Part shown: piece after piece, positions 33,164 through 45,865 of the stretch
Layout of the letters: every line of letters starts with the position of its first letter
Position numbering within the stretch: the first letter of the stretch is position 1
Source: Antedon mediterranea
Taxonomy: Eukaryota; Echinodermata; Crinoidea; Comatulida; Antedonidae
DNA length: 60,000 nucleotides
Assembly (NCBI RefSeq): GCF_964355755.1
Contig: NC_092672.1
Coordinates: 27,402,501 to 27,462,500 of the forward strand
Direction of reading: 5' to 3'
Made by a program: the position numbers and the translations under genes
Notes under the pieces: generated by a model
Database searches by the model: none
Told to the model about the DNA's origin: nothing
Seen by the model: only the letters and a program-made list of their open reading frames with translations

Positions 33164-36100
33164 TAGTCCGGTGGTGGCAGGAGGGGGGAATCACCACCCG
33201 AAAGGGGACAAATTGCCATCCAACTTTTCTAGACTAGAATTTTCCGTAGATTACGAATATGGAAGGTAATCGATCAGGAAAGGAAGCGTTTTCGAGATAT
33301 AAGGGGTCAAAGTTCAAAATTGACCAATTACAGCAATGTATTATGTATATGTATTATAACAAATTTATTGAAGCACAATTTGGTCTTTTATTACATTTTT
33401 ATGATTATAAGTGTCTATTCAATCACCTTATGAAAAAAAAAATCCTTTGTGATTAAGGGTCAAATGTCAATATTGACCAATCATAGAACGTACCTATAAA
33501 ACCAAATAAAAACTAATATTTAATCAAAATTGGATGTTTTCTCATTCTGTTAATCAATCATACGCAATGTAAAAGAGCGAATACATCATTTCATCAGTTG
33601 ACATAAGGTCAATTTCATCAGTTGACATAAGGTCAAAGGTCAACATTTTAATACGCGTATTAGTTAACAAATAAATGCAAAGTTGTCCAAACTATAATTT
33701 GATGGTTTTACAAGTAATCAAATTATTTGATTAGTAAAGTTATGTTATTTCATTATAATTTTGATTAATATAATTTTAATACTGTATTTAATCAAATCAG
33801 ACTTCGATCAGGATAGGAAGCGAATAGGAAGAGATAAGGGGTCAAAGTTTAAAATTGACCAATTATAACAATGTATTATATACATATGTATTATAACCAG
33901 TTTATTAAAGTTCAATTTGGTCTTTTAATATATTTGTATGGTTATAGGTATTGTATGGTGTTATTCAGTCGCCTTATAAAACAAATACTTTGCAATTAAA
34001 GGTCAAATGTCAATATTAACCAATCACACAATTTGCATTTAAAACCAAATAAAAACTAACATTTAAGACAAAATGTTATGTTTTATCATTCTGTTAAGAC
34101 ATCTATCAATCATACACAATCAAAAGAGCACATTTATCATTACACAAGTTGACATGGGTCAAAGGTCAACATTTGAACAAATGATATACTAAATAATGCA
34201 AAGTTATTCAAACTATGAGATCGATGTTCATAAATGTAATCACGTTATTTGATCAGTGAAGTTATGGTATTTTTATATTTTTCTAGTGCGCATTATTTTA
34301 AATATATTAATATAATACTGTAAAATAAATAATAAAATTAATATTATGACGATTAAAATGTTATGATATTAAAATGTTGCGCTGACTTTCAATGATTTGC
34401 CACTATACAGTTGCATTTATTAGGGCTACAATATTCGTCTTTGGAAAATAAACTACTATTCATCAGAACCAGAGAATACAAATTCGTACAGGATAGGGCA
34501 TAGGCAGATCCAGGTGGCCAAACTCAATCCACAACTCACTACACAGACAGACCACAATTTTTATATAGTTTGGCCCATACAGGAAAGAGTTTCCTGTATA
34601 CAAAGGATTCTAAAATAACCCATGTGGATTTTCCCGAATAAACCCTCTAAGGACCCTTTTGGGATCTATATGTGGTGTGCTACATAAGGCCCTGTATTAG
34701 AAATTAGTATGGGGTAAATAGTTCATAGATGAACTATGGAATAAAACTAAATGTACACCCTCAATCTTTAAATAACATTTATGGATTTGCCCAAATGAAC
34801 CCAAGGGCCTATCTTTCATGGACCTTTCGGGGTTCTCTATGTGGGGCTACAAGAGACCCTATATTGTAAATAATGTATGTGGGGTGAAAATGTGGGTTCA
34901 TAGAGATATAATAAATATCCCTGTGCACCCTCGATCATCCATAAGGAAAATTTTATGGATTTGCCCAAATTAACCCAAGGGCCGGTCGTTCTCCATGGAT
35001 GGACATTAAGCCCCATAATGGCAATATAAGGGGTGACACTGTGAGTTCATATAGACAGGCGTGGCCCATGAATTAAGCTGCCTGTGCACTCTCGATCCTT
35101 AAGAAAAATTTATGGATTTGCCCAAATTAACCCAAGGGCCGGTCCTCCACGGACATTAAGCCCCATAATGGAAATATAATGGATGACACTGTGTGTTTAT
35201 ATAGACAGGCACAACCATGGAATAAAGCTGCCTGTGCACTCTCGATCCTTAAGGAACACTTATGGATTTGCCCAAATTAACCCCCAAAGGCCGGTCCTCC
35301 ATGGATGGACATTAAGCCCCATAATGGACATATAAGGGGTGACACTGTGGTTTCATAATAGACAGGCGGGGCCCATGGAATAAAGCTGCCTTGCACTCTC
35401 GATCCTTAAGGAACACTTATGGATTTGCCCAAATTAACCCAAAGGCCGGTCATCCATGGACATTAAGCCTCATAATGGAAATATAAGGGGTGACAATGTG
35501 GGTTTATATAGACAGGCACATGGAATAAAGCTGCCTGTGCACTCTCGATCCTTAAGGAACCGATTTGGATTTTGCCTAAAATGAAACAACAGCAGGTCAT
35601 CTATTTAGACCCTTCTGTGGTTCTCTACTGTATGTTCAGTTCTACATTTGGCTCCTGTATCGGATCAATGCATTTGGCTACATAAGTTACTGTGTTAGAA
35701 ATATATCGGGTAACTAAAACTGTAGGTTCCAATATTAAGCCATGGGAAAAGCCTGTCTGTGCACTCTCAATCCTTTTAAAAGGAACCCATATGGATTTGC
35801 CAAAATGAACCAAGTGTAACTTCTGAATTCTCTATGAGCCGTACATTCCGTTTATTGGAGATTAGTGGATACCTGATTGAAATTGCTCAAATATTTCTGA
35901 AAGACATTGTACTGTATAGTAATTGTATTATTCCCCTTCCACACCTCTTTGAATTAAATCCGCCCTGATAGGCTCTTAGGTACAGGATTTAAAGGCAATA
36001 ATCACACTTGTATTTGCCGTTAGAAATCTCTGTGCCATGTCGTTATTTAGATGAGAAAAACAGGTCAAAGGTTAAAATTACAGAAAAATAGGTGTTTAAG

Positions 36101-36683
36101 TCACTTTTTGAAAAAAAGTTGCATTATGGCAAGTATAAACATATATATTGTGAACAATTTGACACCACAATTGGCTCCTTACGACAAATATTTATTAATT
36201 TATGTTTTTATAACCTTATTCAATTATGTCAAAGGTTAATAACCACACTTCCGGTCATTTTCAAGCAATATCATCTGTTATACTGAATATAAATGTATAT
36301 CTTGGTAACAATTTGCTCCTATTTTTAATTATCTCCGACCTGCCGTTACTTAGATATAGCAACAAGAGGTCAAAGGTCAAAATTGCTAACAATGGGGTTT
36401 CCGTTCAATTTTTCAAAGAAATTTCTGTTAGAGCTAATATAAACATATACATTGTGAACAATTTGACACCAAAATTATCTCACTACGCCCAGAATTTCCA
36501 GAGATATAGCATGTTTTTATATTGGTCAATTTTGAACTTTGACCCCTTATATCTCGAAAACGCTTCCTATTCTGATCGATTACCTTCCATATTCGTAATC
36601 TACGGAAAATTCTGGTCTAGAAAAGTTGGATGGCAATTTGTCCCCTTTCGGGTGGTGATATCCCCCCTCCTGCCACCGGACTA
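33164..36683. mobile_element. 3.5-kb non-autonomous TIR DNA transposon inserted in copy C
   Basis: The terminal inverted repeats are about 165 bp (33164-33328 and 36521-36683), beginning TAGTCCGGTGGTGGCAGG and ending with the mirror CCACCGGACTA. TAT flanks both ends (33161-33163 and 36684-36686), a candidate 3-bp target duplication. No transposase reading was found in the 3,520 bp. The interior is built of repeats: a roughly 535-bp direct duplication (about 33300-34330), a satellite-like array (34610-35820) and a roughly 305-bp duplication (36060-36520), all rich in GGTCAAAGG-type words. The superfamily is uncertain. The ends lack GT and AG, so it does not resemble a spliceosomal intron. Confidence 0.88.
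34610..35820. repeat. satellite-like tandem array inside the transposon
   Basis: About eight degenerate units of roughly 145-175 bp (one spacing is about 228) contain ATGGATTTGCCCAAATTAAC, then AAGGCCGGTC, CATTAAGCCCCATAATGG, and GCCTGTGCACTCTCGATCC. Unit starts are near 34781, 34955, 35112, 35262, 35419, 35563 and 35790, with an earlier divergent unit at about 34620. The middle units are most alike, which suggests expansion by unequal exchange. Confidence 0.85.
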
Positions 36684-37871
36684 TATTATAGTATTATGGA
36701 CTTAATCAGGAAGACAATTGATTGGCTAATACAATGCTATCAAAAAAGGTACCTTCCTCATTATTTTGTTCGAGAACAAAATTTAATTGGACATTTATCA
36801 ATGAGACGTTGTAAAGAAGTAATACATTCATTGAAAGCAGTTAAGAGAGATCTTTGGTGCAATGTGATGTCAGGAATTGCATCTGCAACTGGTGACTTTA
36901 TAAACAGACATATTTGTTCTATATTCAACCTTCCTCAACTCCATAGTCCTAAAAAATATAAATTACTAGAGTCTGCCATAAGCCTACTGTATAGCAGTGA
37001 TAACATTAAGAAGTTTGATGATATTTTTTTACCCTTACGTTGTATTTTTTTCATTGAAGAAACATTACTAACTTTAACTACGTTGCATTCTACAACATTA
37101 AGTAGAATTATGGAAAACTACCTAAAAAACTGTGGTCCTTTAGAAACTCTTGAACTTAAACTAGATGGTATAATTGAATCAGTCTTGCAAAGTGATGACA
37201 ACTTAGTACCAAGTCGGTACAACAAAGTTTTTAGGCATAGTTTGTATTGCTGTTTAGGAGATGCTTACACAGGATTGTTGAAATATTTAAAATGTACTGG
37301 GAGATGTAACAATCTAGAACAATACCTCAACAAGCCATTGGATTATTATGAGAAAGGATCAGAGTTTGTGTACCCTATTGGATGGAGTGATCAGGGTATA
37401 GGTACCAAAATTAATGTAATTAAATATTACTACTTAATGAATGAAGACGAAAAATTAAAAGAGATGCTTGTCAAATTTGAACCACAACTTAACAAAGTCA
37501 AAAGTGACAGAAATGTAATGAGGAAACTAAGAAAGATTACAGTAGGCTGCACGACCTTGTCTGACTTTGATACAATCCCTTGGTTGCTTGCTGATAAGGA
37601 CATTAGAATTGTATTTCAAAATACGATTTCGGATGCGAGATTAACTTTTAACATTAATCCAATTGTATTTATATTTTATGTCAAAGCAAAACTATCACTT
37701 AAAGAGGGAGACATTTATAGAGCATATGTAAACTTAAATGAAATGAAGTCAACTTTGACTCTACTAAAAGATATGCAGCCTACAGAACTTAAGGTGACAG
37801 CACCATTAATTGAAATCATAGAGAGTTCATTAGTTATGTGTTTATGTAGGTTTTGGAAAGCTTTTAAATAG
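36684..37871 (+). pseudogene. Mab-21-like copy C, C-terminal part, downstream of the transposon
   Basis: The frame runs without a stop from the transposon end into SIMDLIRKTIDWLIQCYQKR, LPHYFVREQNLIGHL, DLWCNVMSGIASATGDF, then the TPR-like extension (CLGDAYTGLLKYL, YEKGSEFVYP, WSDQGIGTKINVIKYYYLMN, EGDIYRAYVNLNEMKS), ending at the TAA before 37872. Removing the insert with one TAT copy leaves the frame continuous. The alignment with copy A at the joint is also natural. The last residues (FWKAFK) match the copy A ending. Confidence 0.85.
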
Positions 37872-38319
37872 AAATCTCTGTAGTTTCTCTATTTTGTTAG
37901 GCCTACTAATCAAATGAACTTCAATGTTTGAGAGCTAAACCAATATATTTTTTGACAGACTAATTGTATGTAGCGCTCCACCGAGATATTTCCCTACCAA
38001 ATATGTTACATTGAATAATAAGATTGTAATGTAATGTAGGCCTTATGTATGGTAAATGTGTTTTGAATGCGTAAGTTAAACTTGTGTTACATGTGATGTC
38101 AATGTATACATGGGAAAATAACATTATAAAACAAAATTGTACAGTATTAATATTAATGCAAAATGTTCACACTTTTAGACTTTCTATAAAATAATAACGA
38201 ATAATGTTATCAAAATACTGTATATGTGTCGTTTGATACTAGGAATTACAAAAAAATGAGGAGATGCAATATTTGTATAATTTCATAAACCTTCCTAGTA
38301 TAGTTCCGGTATTTCTAGT
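37872..38319. other. 3' flank of copy C, non-coding
   Basis: No gene signature. AT-rich DNA between the copy C stop and a dispersed repeat. Confidence 0.35.
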
Positions 38320-38420
38320 AGCGTGCAAACGCGACGCTATAGCTCACTATGTCGGTCGGTCGATCGGTAAACAATTACTCAAATCGACTGCAGCCATGTA
38401 TATGGCCTTGTTGATATCCC
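38320..38420 (+). repeat. dispersed repeat with GTCGGTCGG core, copy 2
   Basis: CACTATGTCGGTCGGTCGAT, then CGGTAAAC, and GCAGCCATGTATATGGCC correspond in order to the minus strand of 7690-7830. The two copies are in opposite orientation, 30 kb apart. Confidence 0.55.
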
Positions 38421-38490
38421 ATGTGTATCTATGTTATATACACATATTATTGAGTTTATTTATGTCTCAAATATTTTCTAACTAATGAAA

Positions 38491-40143
38491 TGGGGTGTCA
38501 CAAAACCTAAGATCACGAAACCTAAGATCACGAAACCTAAGACCCAAGAATTAAGATTGCCAAAAGTTCCCTTTCGCACCAGCCTTGTATTTTAACTCTA
38601 AATTTAACTTTATCCTGATGTTACGTGTGACGATCGTCAGGTGTCGCATGCAAATGAGTCAAGCTGGCGAATAAGAAGGGAGCGTTGTGATGCGCGGGAT
38701 CTTTTGGAAAGCGGTGTTGGGTGTGCGAGACGAGTGAACAAGGGACTCACGAGACGGTACAAGTCGGAAATGGTATGTAATAGAGACTTGAAGTGAACTG
38801 TGTTGTTCAAGACTGGAAGCGAGGAAGGACGCAAGGACAAGTTGTGATTGAATGTACGGATGCCTAGGCAAACCAACCACTCGGTATCATTCGTATTGTT
38901 GTAGCATTTATGGTTTTTTTGTTAAGTAATGCATCGTGCAAGGAAATTAAATGGAGCTAGTGCTTCTTGCATAGTACTTTGAGTGTTGGCTATTGTTTGT
39001 TCCAAACCTCTTTGTTGTTACTTAGGTATTTCGGCTTAGGCCAAAAGTCGTAACACTGAATACCACACCTTACTTTAAAAAGAAGAATCAATAAAATAAC
39101 AAATAAATGCTTTAAATTGATGATTTTACAGACATTTTTCTCATACGATTTTCGCATACTCTATGTTCAATAGTTTCATTTTTATGCAACGCAAAAAGAA
39201 CAACATTATTAGAGGGTTTAAAACTATGTGGAATCCACCTATTTAAACGCATTGTTTTGTCATTTTCAATTTCAATATATTTTGTCACTGTCAATACAAA
39301 TGAAACGTTACTGTTAATACTTTACACGGTTTCATTAAAATCGACAAATCACATTCCCTTTATGACTAGGCCGGCCGGTTTGTATTGATGCTGATTTTAA
39401 GACCTATTAATATTCTTTGAAAACAGAAAAGTATCATCAGTAACATATTACAGTATTTTTATTGACAAATGGATAAAATATATTGAAATTAAACGTGCAT
39501 TTAACCAACAAATGCATTAAAAGTAGACACACTTCACCGAGTTTTAGCCCTCTATTATTGTTGTTCTTTTTGGCGCCCCATAGAAACGACAATAGCAACT
39601 CCCTGATTCATTCAGTATGCGAAATTTGTGAAGTGTGCGAGAAACACCTCTGTAAAATCATATTTATGTAATACCAAATAATTATTTGTTACTTTTTATA
39701 TGGATCCCCTCTTCATAAAAGTATTTATGAGGCCTAATTTTAAGGCGTGTCATTCGGGCTAGGATAAAGTTAGTTTATTTGGAGTCAAAATACAAGGCAG
39801 GTGCAAATGGGAAACACCCCATGAAACCAACACAATGGAGTAATTATATATCTACAAACAAACCTTCAAGTTTGTTTGTTGTGAAACAAAGGTATATTTT
39901 TACTCAACGGGCGAAAATATTGTGATTTTATTTCTGTTTGTGATAAGTATTTAATTAAATTGATGGTAAAAGGCATTAATAAATTAAATCTACTATGTTT
40001 AAAATTATGTATAGATAACAAAATTTGTTTTTTAAGCTGCCGTATAAATTATCTTAAAATTTGTAATTTTTAGTTCTTGAGTCTTAGGTTTCGTGACCTT
40101 AGGGGGTCTTATGTGTTGTGATCTTAGGATTCGTGACACCCCA
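38491..40143. mobile_element. TIR DNA element carrying a nested solo LTR
   Basis: The left end TGGGGTGTCAC, then CCTAAGATCACGAAACC, is mirrored at the right end (GATCTTAGGATTCGTGACA, then CCCCA) with inverted repeats of about 65-70 bp. An inner short direct repeat (CCTAAGATCACGAAA) is duplicated in the left arm. No transposase is visible, so it is non-autonomous. AAT lies on both sides if the T/A ends are counted as flank; the target duplication is ambiguous. About 437 bp of its length is the LTR inserted at 38619-39055. Confidence 0.8.
38619..39055. mobile_element. solo LTR nested in the TIR element
   Basis: The 437-bp unit starts TGTTACG and ends CGTAACA, giving the TG...CA ends and short inverted terminal repeats of an LTR. 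CTGA lies directly on both sides (38615-38618 and 39056-39059), a 4-bp target duplication. No internal retrotransposon sequence is attached, so this is a solo LTR left by LTR-LTR recombination. It is more GC-rich than its surroundings. Confidence 0.8.
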
Positions 40144-40909
40144 ATTAAATGATCGGTTTTTACTAAAACAACCATTGACAATTTCAACTGTATTTAACAA
40201 GACTATAATTTTGGACTATGAAACAATAAAGTTGACATCTAGCCTACGATTGCTTGAAAATTACTGGAAATTAGGTTTTATTAGGTTATTCAGAGCAAAT
40301 ATGTTTATTCAGGGACGAATCCAAACAAAATGTTCGGGAGGGGGAGGCCACGACAGATTTTGAAATAAGTTTTAATTATTTTGCGAGAGAGTGAAGCCCC
40401 AAGGAAACGTGTTTTTTTAGCAATTTAGGTGGCGTCAAACGAGCCACATCATTATCAACATCGACAGTTGTAACCATAGTGTTTGGCCAGTTTACAACTC
40501 ACAACCCTCTAGACAGTTCGCATGGTTTTTGTTTGGCCAATCTACACCTAGCTTTCAGACAATGTTATTTTTTATCTTGTCCTACACTTCTGTCCATGTC
40601 TCTCTAGAAACAATGATTGAACCTTGAACCTATTGTTTTAGCTTTCAGTTGAGGTGAAAATATGATACCTCTCACGTTATTATAAATGTAATAACAATTT
40701 ATATTTTAAATTTGAAAACTGAGGTACAAGCCTACTAAAAGGTGACATTTTCCCCTATATTTTGATGATTTATTTTTAAAGGCATAAATAGGAATTTAAA
40801 TAGACCAAAAACAACACATACGGACTAGACTAGCATGTTAACTGTTTCATTTCAGTGCCATTGCCAGGATCTGTCAAGTGGCAAAGCGAAATTGTTGTTA
40901 AATGATTAC
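40144..40909. other. non-coding, nothing recognised
   Basis: Spacer between the TIR element and a local duplication. No coding signature was found. Confidence 0.35.
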
Positions 40910-42580
40910 ATTTAAAGTATCATTTCCGAAACCCACAAAGTTTGTTTCTTTTAGAAAAATAAAACATTCATTATTTATGATTCTCATGTTTTATGCAATA
41001 AAACAATTATTAAATACAGTAGAACTAACGACTTCCTTACACAAAGAATGGTGACTAAACAGGAATCTATGTTTGGATAGTGGCACAAAAAGTGACAACA
41101 TTATTTTGCTTATGTCTACCAAACAGCCTTTACAAATTGAATTGAAGATTTGGGTTTTTCCAATAAGTATATGACTGCATACGTGCAGTATTACCATCAA
41201 AGTCATTTGAAAGAAGTTAATCTAATGTTATCATTTATTTAATCTAATTTATATTTATTATTTGTTTTGCTGCTTGTGGAAATCATATTCAGGAGTTATC
41301 CTGTCAATACATTATGTTAATAATTAATCAGCATTTTATTGATTATTTTTTATCCGCAGTTTACTTGTGTTTACTTAGTATTGCCACAAAGATGTTGAAA
41401 TAAGTTTATATTTCATGTGGTCATAATATTGGTTAATAAATAATATTACATCTAAAACAATTTTCAAGCAGCCGTATAAATATCATATTTACAGTTCTTG
41501 AAACATCATTTCCAAAACCCACAATGTAGAAAATACTAAAAATAAAGTTTTTTTTATATTAAGCACATCCATTGTAAGATTGGATAGTGGCACAAACCAT
41601 AGTAACAAAATATGTTGCTTTCTTTGACTTTGAAGGCAGGTGCCATAACTGGCAAGCATAGTTAAAAACATTGTACTTAAATTTGAGCGAAAACATACTT
41701 TTTTTGGTACTAAACATCAATCATTGGTGTTTCTTGCAGCGAGTACAATTGACTACGTGCAGTATTACCATCAAAGTCATATGAATGTTAATAATAGGTT
41801 ATTCATTTTATAGTATTTATTTGTTTTATTACTGATATCAGGAGTCTAAACAAGCACACATTCATGAGTCATCGTATGTGCCAATACATTCTGCTAATAA
41901 TTAATTTCTCTTAGTCTTCATCGCTATTCTATCAAAACAATTTATCTCTATTTTTGTACCTAATATATTACTGTTACTGAGCAAATGTTAGAGCAACAAC
42001 CAATCAGAAAGCTTAACATGTTGTGTTTTTTTGTTTTTTATTTTTGATATGCTTTAGTAACAATGGGGTATGGAATGGTCATACAAAACTTTTAAAACCA
42101 AAACTGCAGTGAATTCTAGACATTTCTTAAAACCATGGCAAAACCTCATATATTTTTTTAATGTGAATTAAGTAAATTCAAATACTTTGATAATTTATAA
42201 ACATTTATTTGTAATTTTGCAATATTTTGTTATAACTTAAATGGTACTTTTTCAATTAATTATGCCTAATACTTTACAAGCACAGCATACGAAAAGACAA
42301 GACAGTTATGTTACGTCCTCCTGTAAAATGATGCTTTGTAGAGTGATACAACGTGAAGGTCAATTTTCAAATATAAAATAAATATTTCGCATATTCATCA
42401 TTTATTACCATTTTACTTGTTATATTATTTAGTACATCTTCATATCAAGAAATGAAGTAGGTGTGTCATGATATTTGTTAATAAGAAACAGGAACATCAT
42501 ATGTCTCATTCCAAAACAGGTTAAACTGAAGTTGTCTCTACGTTAATAAACTGTAAGACTGGCCTTATTTTGGCTTTCAC
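40910..42580 (+). repeat. local segmental duplication, copy 1
   Basis: Blocks such as AACAGGAATCTATGTTTGG, GGATAGTGGCACAAACCATA, GTTAAAAACATTGTACTTAA and GGAATGGTCATACAAA recur in the same order at 44470-45865 with many small indels. Both copies lie upstream of Mab-21-like remnants, so they probably descend from the intergenic part of the duplicated unit. No coding sequence is seen. Confidence 0.75.
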
Positions 42581-42910
42581 ATTATTGGTTATTCGCAACG
42601 TTGCGGATAACCCTTGTGATTTTCAGGATTGTTTTTACTCTTACTACTGTAAAATGCTGTATGACAAAATAGGTACAATTCAGCACTGTAAAAATATTTA
42701 ATTCACGTCATAGGATGGCCTAATAATTGTCGACGTTCATATCTTTTAACATTATGTGCATGTTGCATTTCCATGGATGACCCGAACACGTCAAAGTGAC
42801 GAGTTCAAATCTAGTTGTACTGTTAGTTCCGTTTCCTTATCTACCACTTCTAACACAAACAGTAGGCCTCATCAATATTTACATAATCCGCAGCAGGAAC
42901 TGATAATTAA

Positions 42911-43020
42911 TTGAGAACAGATCAATATCTTTGTATCCTCAAGGGTCAACGATTTATTTACATGTTTCGTACTAAAATTAAACAGAAAATATGGGATATT
43001 GCTTTAAGACACAAAATAAG
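42911..43020 (+). pseudogene. Mab-21-like fragment D1 (N-terminal remnant)
   Basis: The reading DQYLCILKGQRFIYMF, then KIKQKIWDIALRHK, aligns with DKFLKMAIGSRFLYIA and VDQKLWEIAFKQ of copy A (residues 18-48). No other part of that exon follows. It lies just after duplication copy 1 and is a decayed start of another family member. Confidence 0.65.
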
Positions 43021-43789
43021 TTCATTTAGTTGTCCACATAAGTTATTTATTATTTTTTTAAAGAAAATTGAAACCGTGGCGGAGTTTTATTTGTTGTGGT
43101 TTTCTTTGTACTTATCCTATTAATGTGGTTGTATCTTGAATGTGGTCAAGGTAGCTTAGCATTCAGATACATAGTTAGGCCAACCCTTTGATTTAATTTG
43201 ATTTTAATAATACTAAAAACTTACAGCTTTATAAATTTTTATTCAAATTGTACTATTTTACATGTGTATTATACTGAGATATAAAAACAGTAAATACCAA
43301 CATTTCCAGGCAAATTTTAAATATGACGTAGGCCTAAATATTTAGGCTAATGCAGGTGTACAATTTTTGACAATAAAATGAAAGAAATACTATATGTTGT
43401 TTAATTTATCTGTAGTTTTGTGGTGGTTACAAAAAGCATAATTTTTAAATTGCAATTTATGGTAAATAGGTGAGTGCATATATCTCGGTATCTTTGTTTT
43501 ACATAAAAAATAAATAATAAAACAATTCACTACTGCGACAATAAAAATCCGCAGCCGCCAAAAAAGCTGGACTGTGGATGTTCTTACAAAAGGTTTTTAA
43601 TTAAAAACATCAAAATAAACAATTTCATACAAAAATTGAAGCAGCAAATTGAAAACGTTCGAAACGTCAGATGTGAACATCCAAGAGAATCAAAGATGAG
43701 GAACGAACTAATTAAGAATTTAGCAGACTAGTTAGATATGGAAGTGGACTATTATTATATCTTGATAATGTGACACCAAAATGAATCCT

Positions 43790-44450
43790 AGTGTGGGTGG
43801 AGTTCTGTAATGAAAGCAATGAGAGAATCGTTCACTCTTGGCGGATTTCTTAGCAAACTTCATGCACCGTGATCTCCGATGCTCGTTGGGAGGTATTCAC
43901 GTACTGTAAGTCGTGTAGGCCAACTGATCTCCAAGAAGGGAACGGCAAACTCGTTTTGGTATTCTCTCTAAACGCAATATGGTAAACACTATTAGCTTTC
44001 TGTAGCATAATCTCAAATTGTTTCCTCATTTTAAATCATATTGGATAACTCCAAGCAATTTGACTTCAGACAATTTGTAATTTTTGACCATCAATCTGGA
44101 GATCTAGGTCAGGCATCAATTTACGAACAAATTACGTCTGCATAACTTGGCACTTGGAGGGGTTGAGTTGTAATTTGTTAGTCAAAGACAGAAGAAAGTT
44201 AATAACAGATAAAAATAATGGGTGCGAGTATGGTCCACTGAGGAATGCCTCCTGTGAGGATTTCCTATTTATTTTTATACTTGACCTCTTGCTTCCTAAC
44301 CGAACGGAAATCCACGCCCCATTACATGATAGAAGGAGAAACATCCATACCAGTAAGACGACAGTCAAAGACAATTCTATGATCAATGAGATCAAAGGCC
44401 TTTGTACTTGTAAAGTCAGTTATAAGTGTGCTCATTGTATTGTGGGTTTC
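43790..44450 (-). pseudogene. decayed non-LTR RT fragment
   Basis: The minus strand reads LTNKLQLNPSKCQVMQT, MPDLDLQIDGQKLQIV, then in a shifted frame SEVKLLGVIQYDLK. Further on it reads RIPKRVCRSLLGDQLAYTTY. These are consecutive RT-thumb motifs of CR1/L2-group elements separated by stops and frameshifts. It lies between the two copies of the local duplication and may have been inserted there. Confidence 0.7.
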
Positions 44451-44469
44451 ACCATTTAATATCAATTTA

Positions 44470-45865
44470 CCTGTGACCTGTGATTAAACAGGAATCTATG
44501 TTTGGATAATGGCACAAACCATAGTGACAACATTGTTTTGCGTATGTCTACCAAACAGCCTTTATAACTTTGACTTTGAAGACAGGTGCCATAACTAAAC
44601 ATTATTATATATAATTGACTGCATACGTGCAGTATTATCATTGAAGTAATTTGAAAGTTAATATGTTATCATTTATTTGTTTTGCTGATGGTGGTAAATA
44701 AGCACACATCATATTCAGGAACTATCAGTTCAATAATATGTTAATAATTAATCAACATTTTTGTAATCATTATTTATCCGCCGTTTACACAACACAACTT
44801 CACTACCTGCATTATGGGAGTTTCTGACGTGTTTGATTGAAATAATGGTCAGCGCTTAGAGGTTCCACAACATTAGGCTATATAAATCTAGGATATTATT
44901 AGTAGTAATAAATAACAATACATCTGAAAACAATTTCGTAACCTTTACCTACAAATATCATATGTACAGTTTTTAAAACACCATTTTCAAAATCCAAGTA
45001 AACAAAAATAGAATTGGATAGTGGCACAAACCATAGTGACAAATATTTTCTTGTCTTTGGCTTTGAAGCCATTGGCCACAATTGGTAAGCATAGTTAAAA
45101 ACATTGTACTTAAATTTGAGCGAAAACATACTCTTTTTATGTACTAAACAAGGTTAATAATAGGTTATGCACTTTATATTATTTTCTATTTGTTTTACTA
45201 CTGATATCTGGAGTCTAACTAAGCACACATCATATTCATGAGTTATCGTATGAATCAAAATCATGTATCTCTATTCTTGTACCTAATATGCTACTGTTAC
45301 TGAGCAAATATTAAAGCAACACCCAATTACAAATCTTAACATTTGTGTTTTTTTGTTGTTGAAAAGCATATGCCTTACTAGCAACAAGGTCTGGAATGGT
45401 CATACAAATCTTTTAAAACCAAAACTACAGTGAAATCTAGGAATTTTTTTAAAACCATCGAAAAACCTCATATTTTTGTGAATAATTCAAATACTTTGAT
45501 TTATAAGCAAAACGTTATTCATTAATGTATTTATTATTTTGTAATATTTTACTTAGTGGTACTTTACAAGCACAACTTACAAAACACAAACAAAAGACAG
45601 TTATTTTGCGTCTTGCTGTAAAATGATGTTTTGTGGAGATACAACGTAATAATAAGGTCAATATTTCAAAGTCACATATTCATAATGCAGTTTAATGACA
45701 ATTTTACTTGTTTTATGACCTTGGTATAAGATGTTTAAATACAACAATAGTACATCATAATCAAGAAGTGAAGTACAGGTATGTGTGTCATGTCTCATTC
45801 CAAAATCAAACTGGTTGAACTGACATTAACTAAAAGACTGACCTTATTTTGGCCTTTAAAGTGCT
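44470..45865 (+). repeat. local segmental duplication, copy 2
   Basis: This is the counterpart of 40910-42580. It is shorter by several deletions and sits directly upstream of the D2 coding piece. The two copies have diverged well beyond the A/B pair, so this event is older. Confidence 0.75.

Noticed and set aside
33164-36683. The interruption of copy C read as a spliceosomal intron
   Set aside because: The ends are TAGTCC and GGACTA, not GT...AG. The piece has 165-bp terminal inverted repeats and a flanking TAT, as expected of a transposon.
36226-36705. A 159-residue protein within the copy C transposon
   Set aside because: It crosses the repeat units and the terminal inverted repeat, with no domain signature. 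It is chance reading of element DNA.
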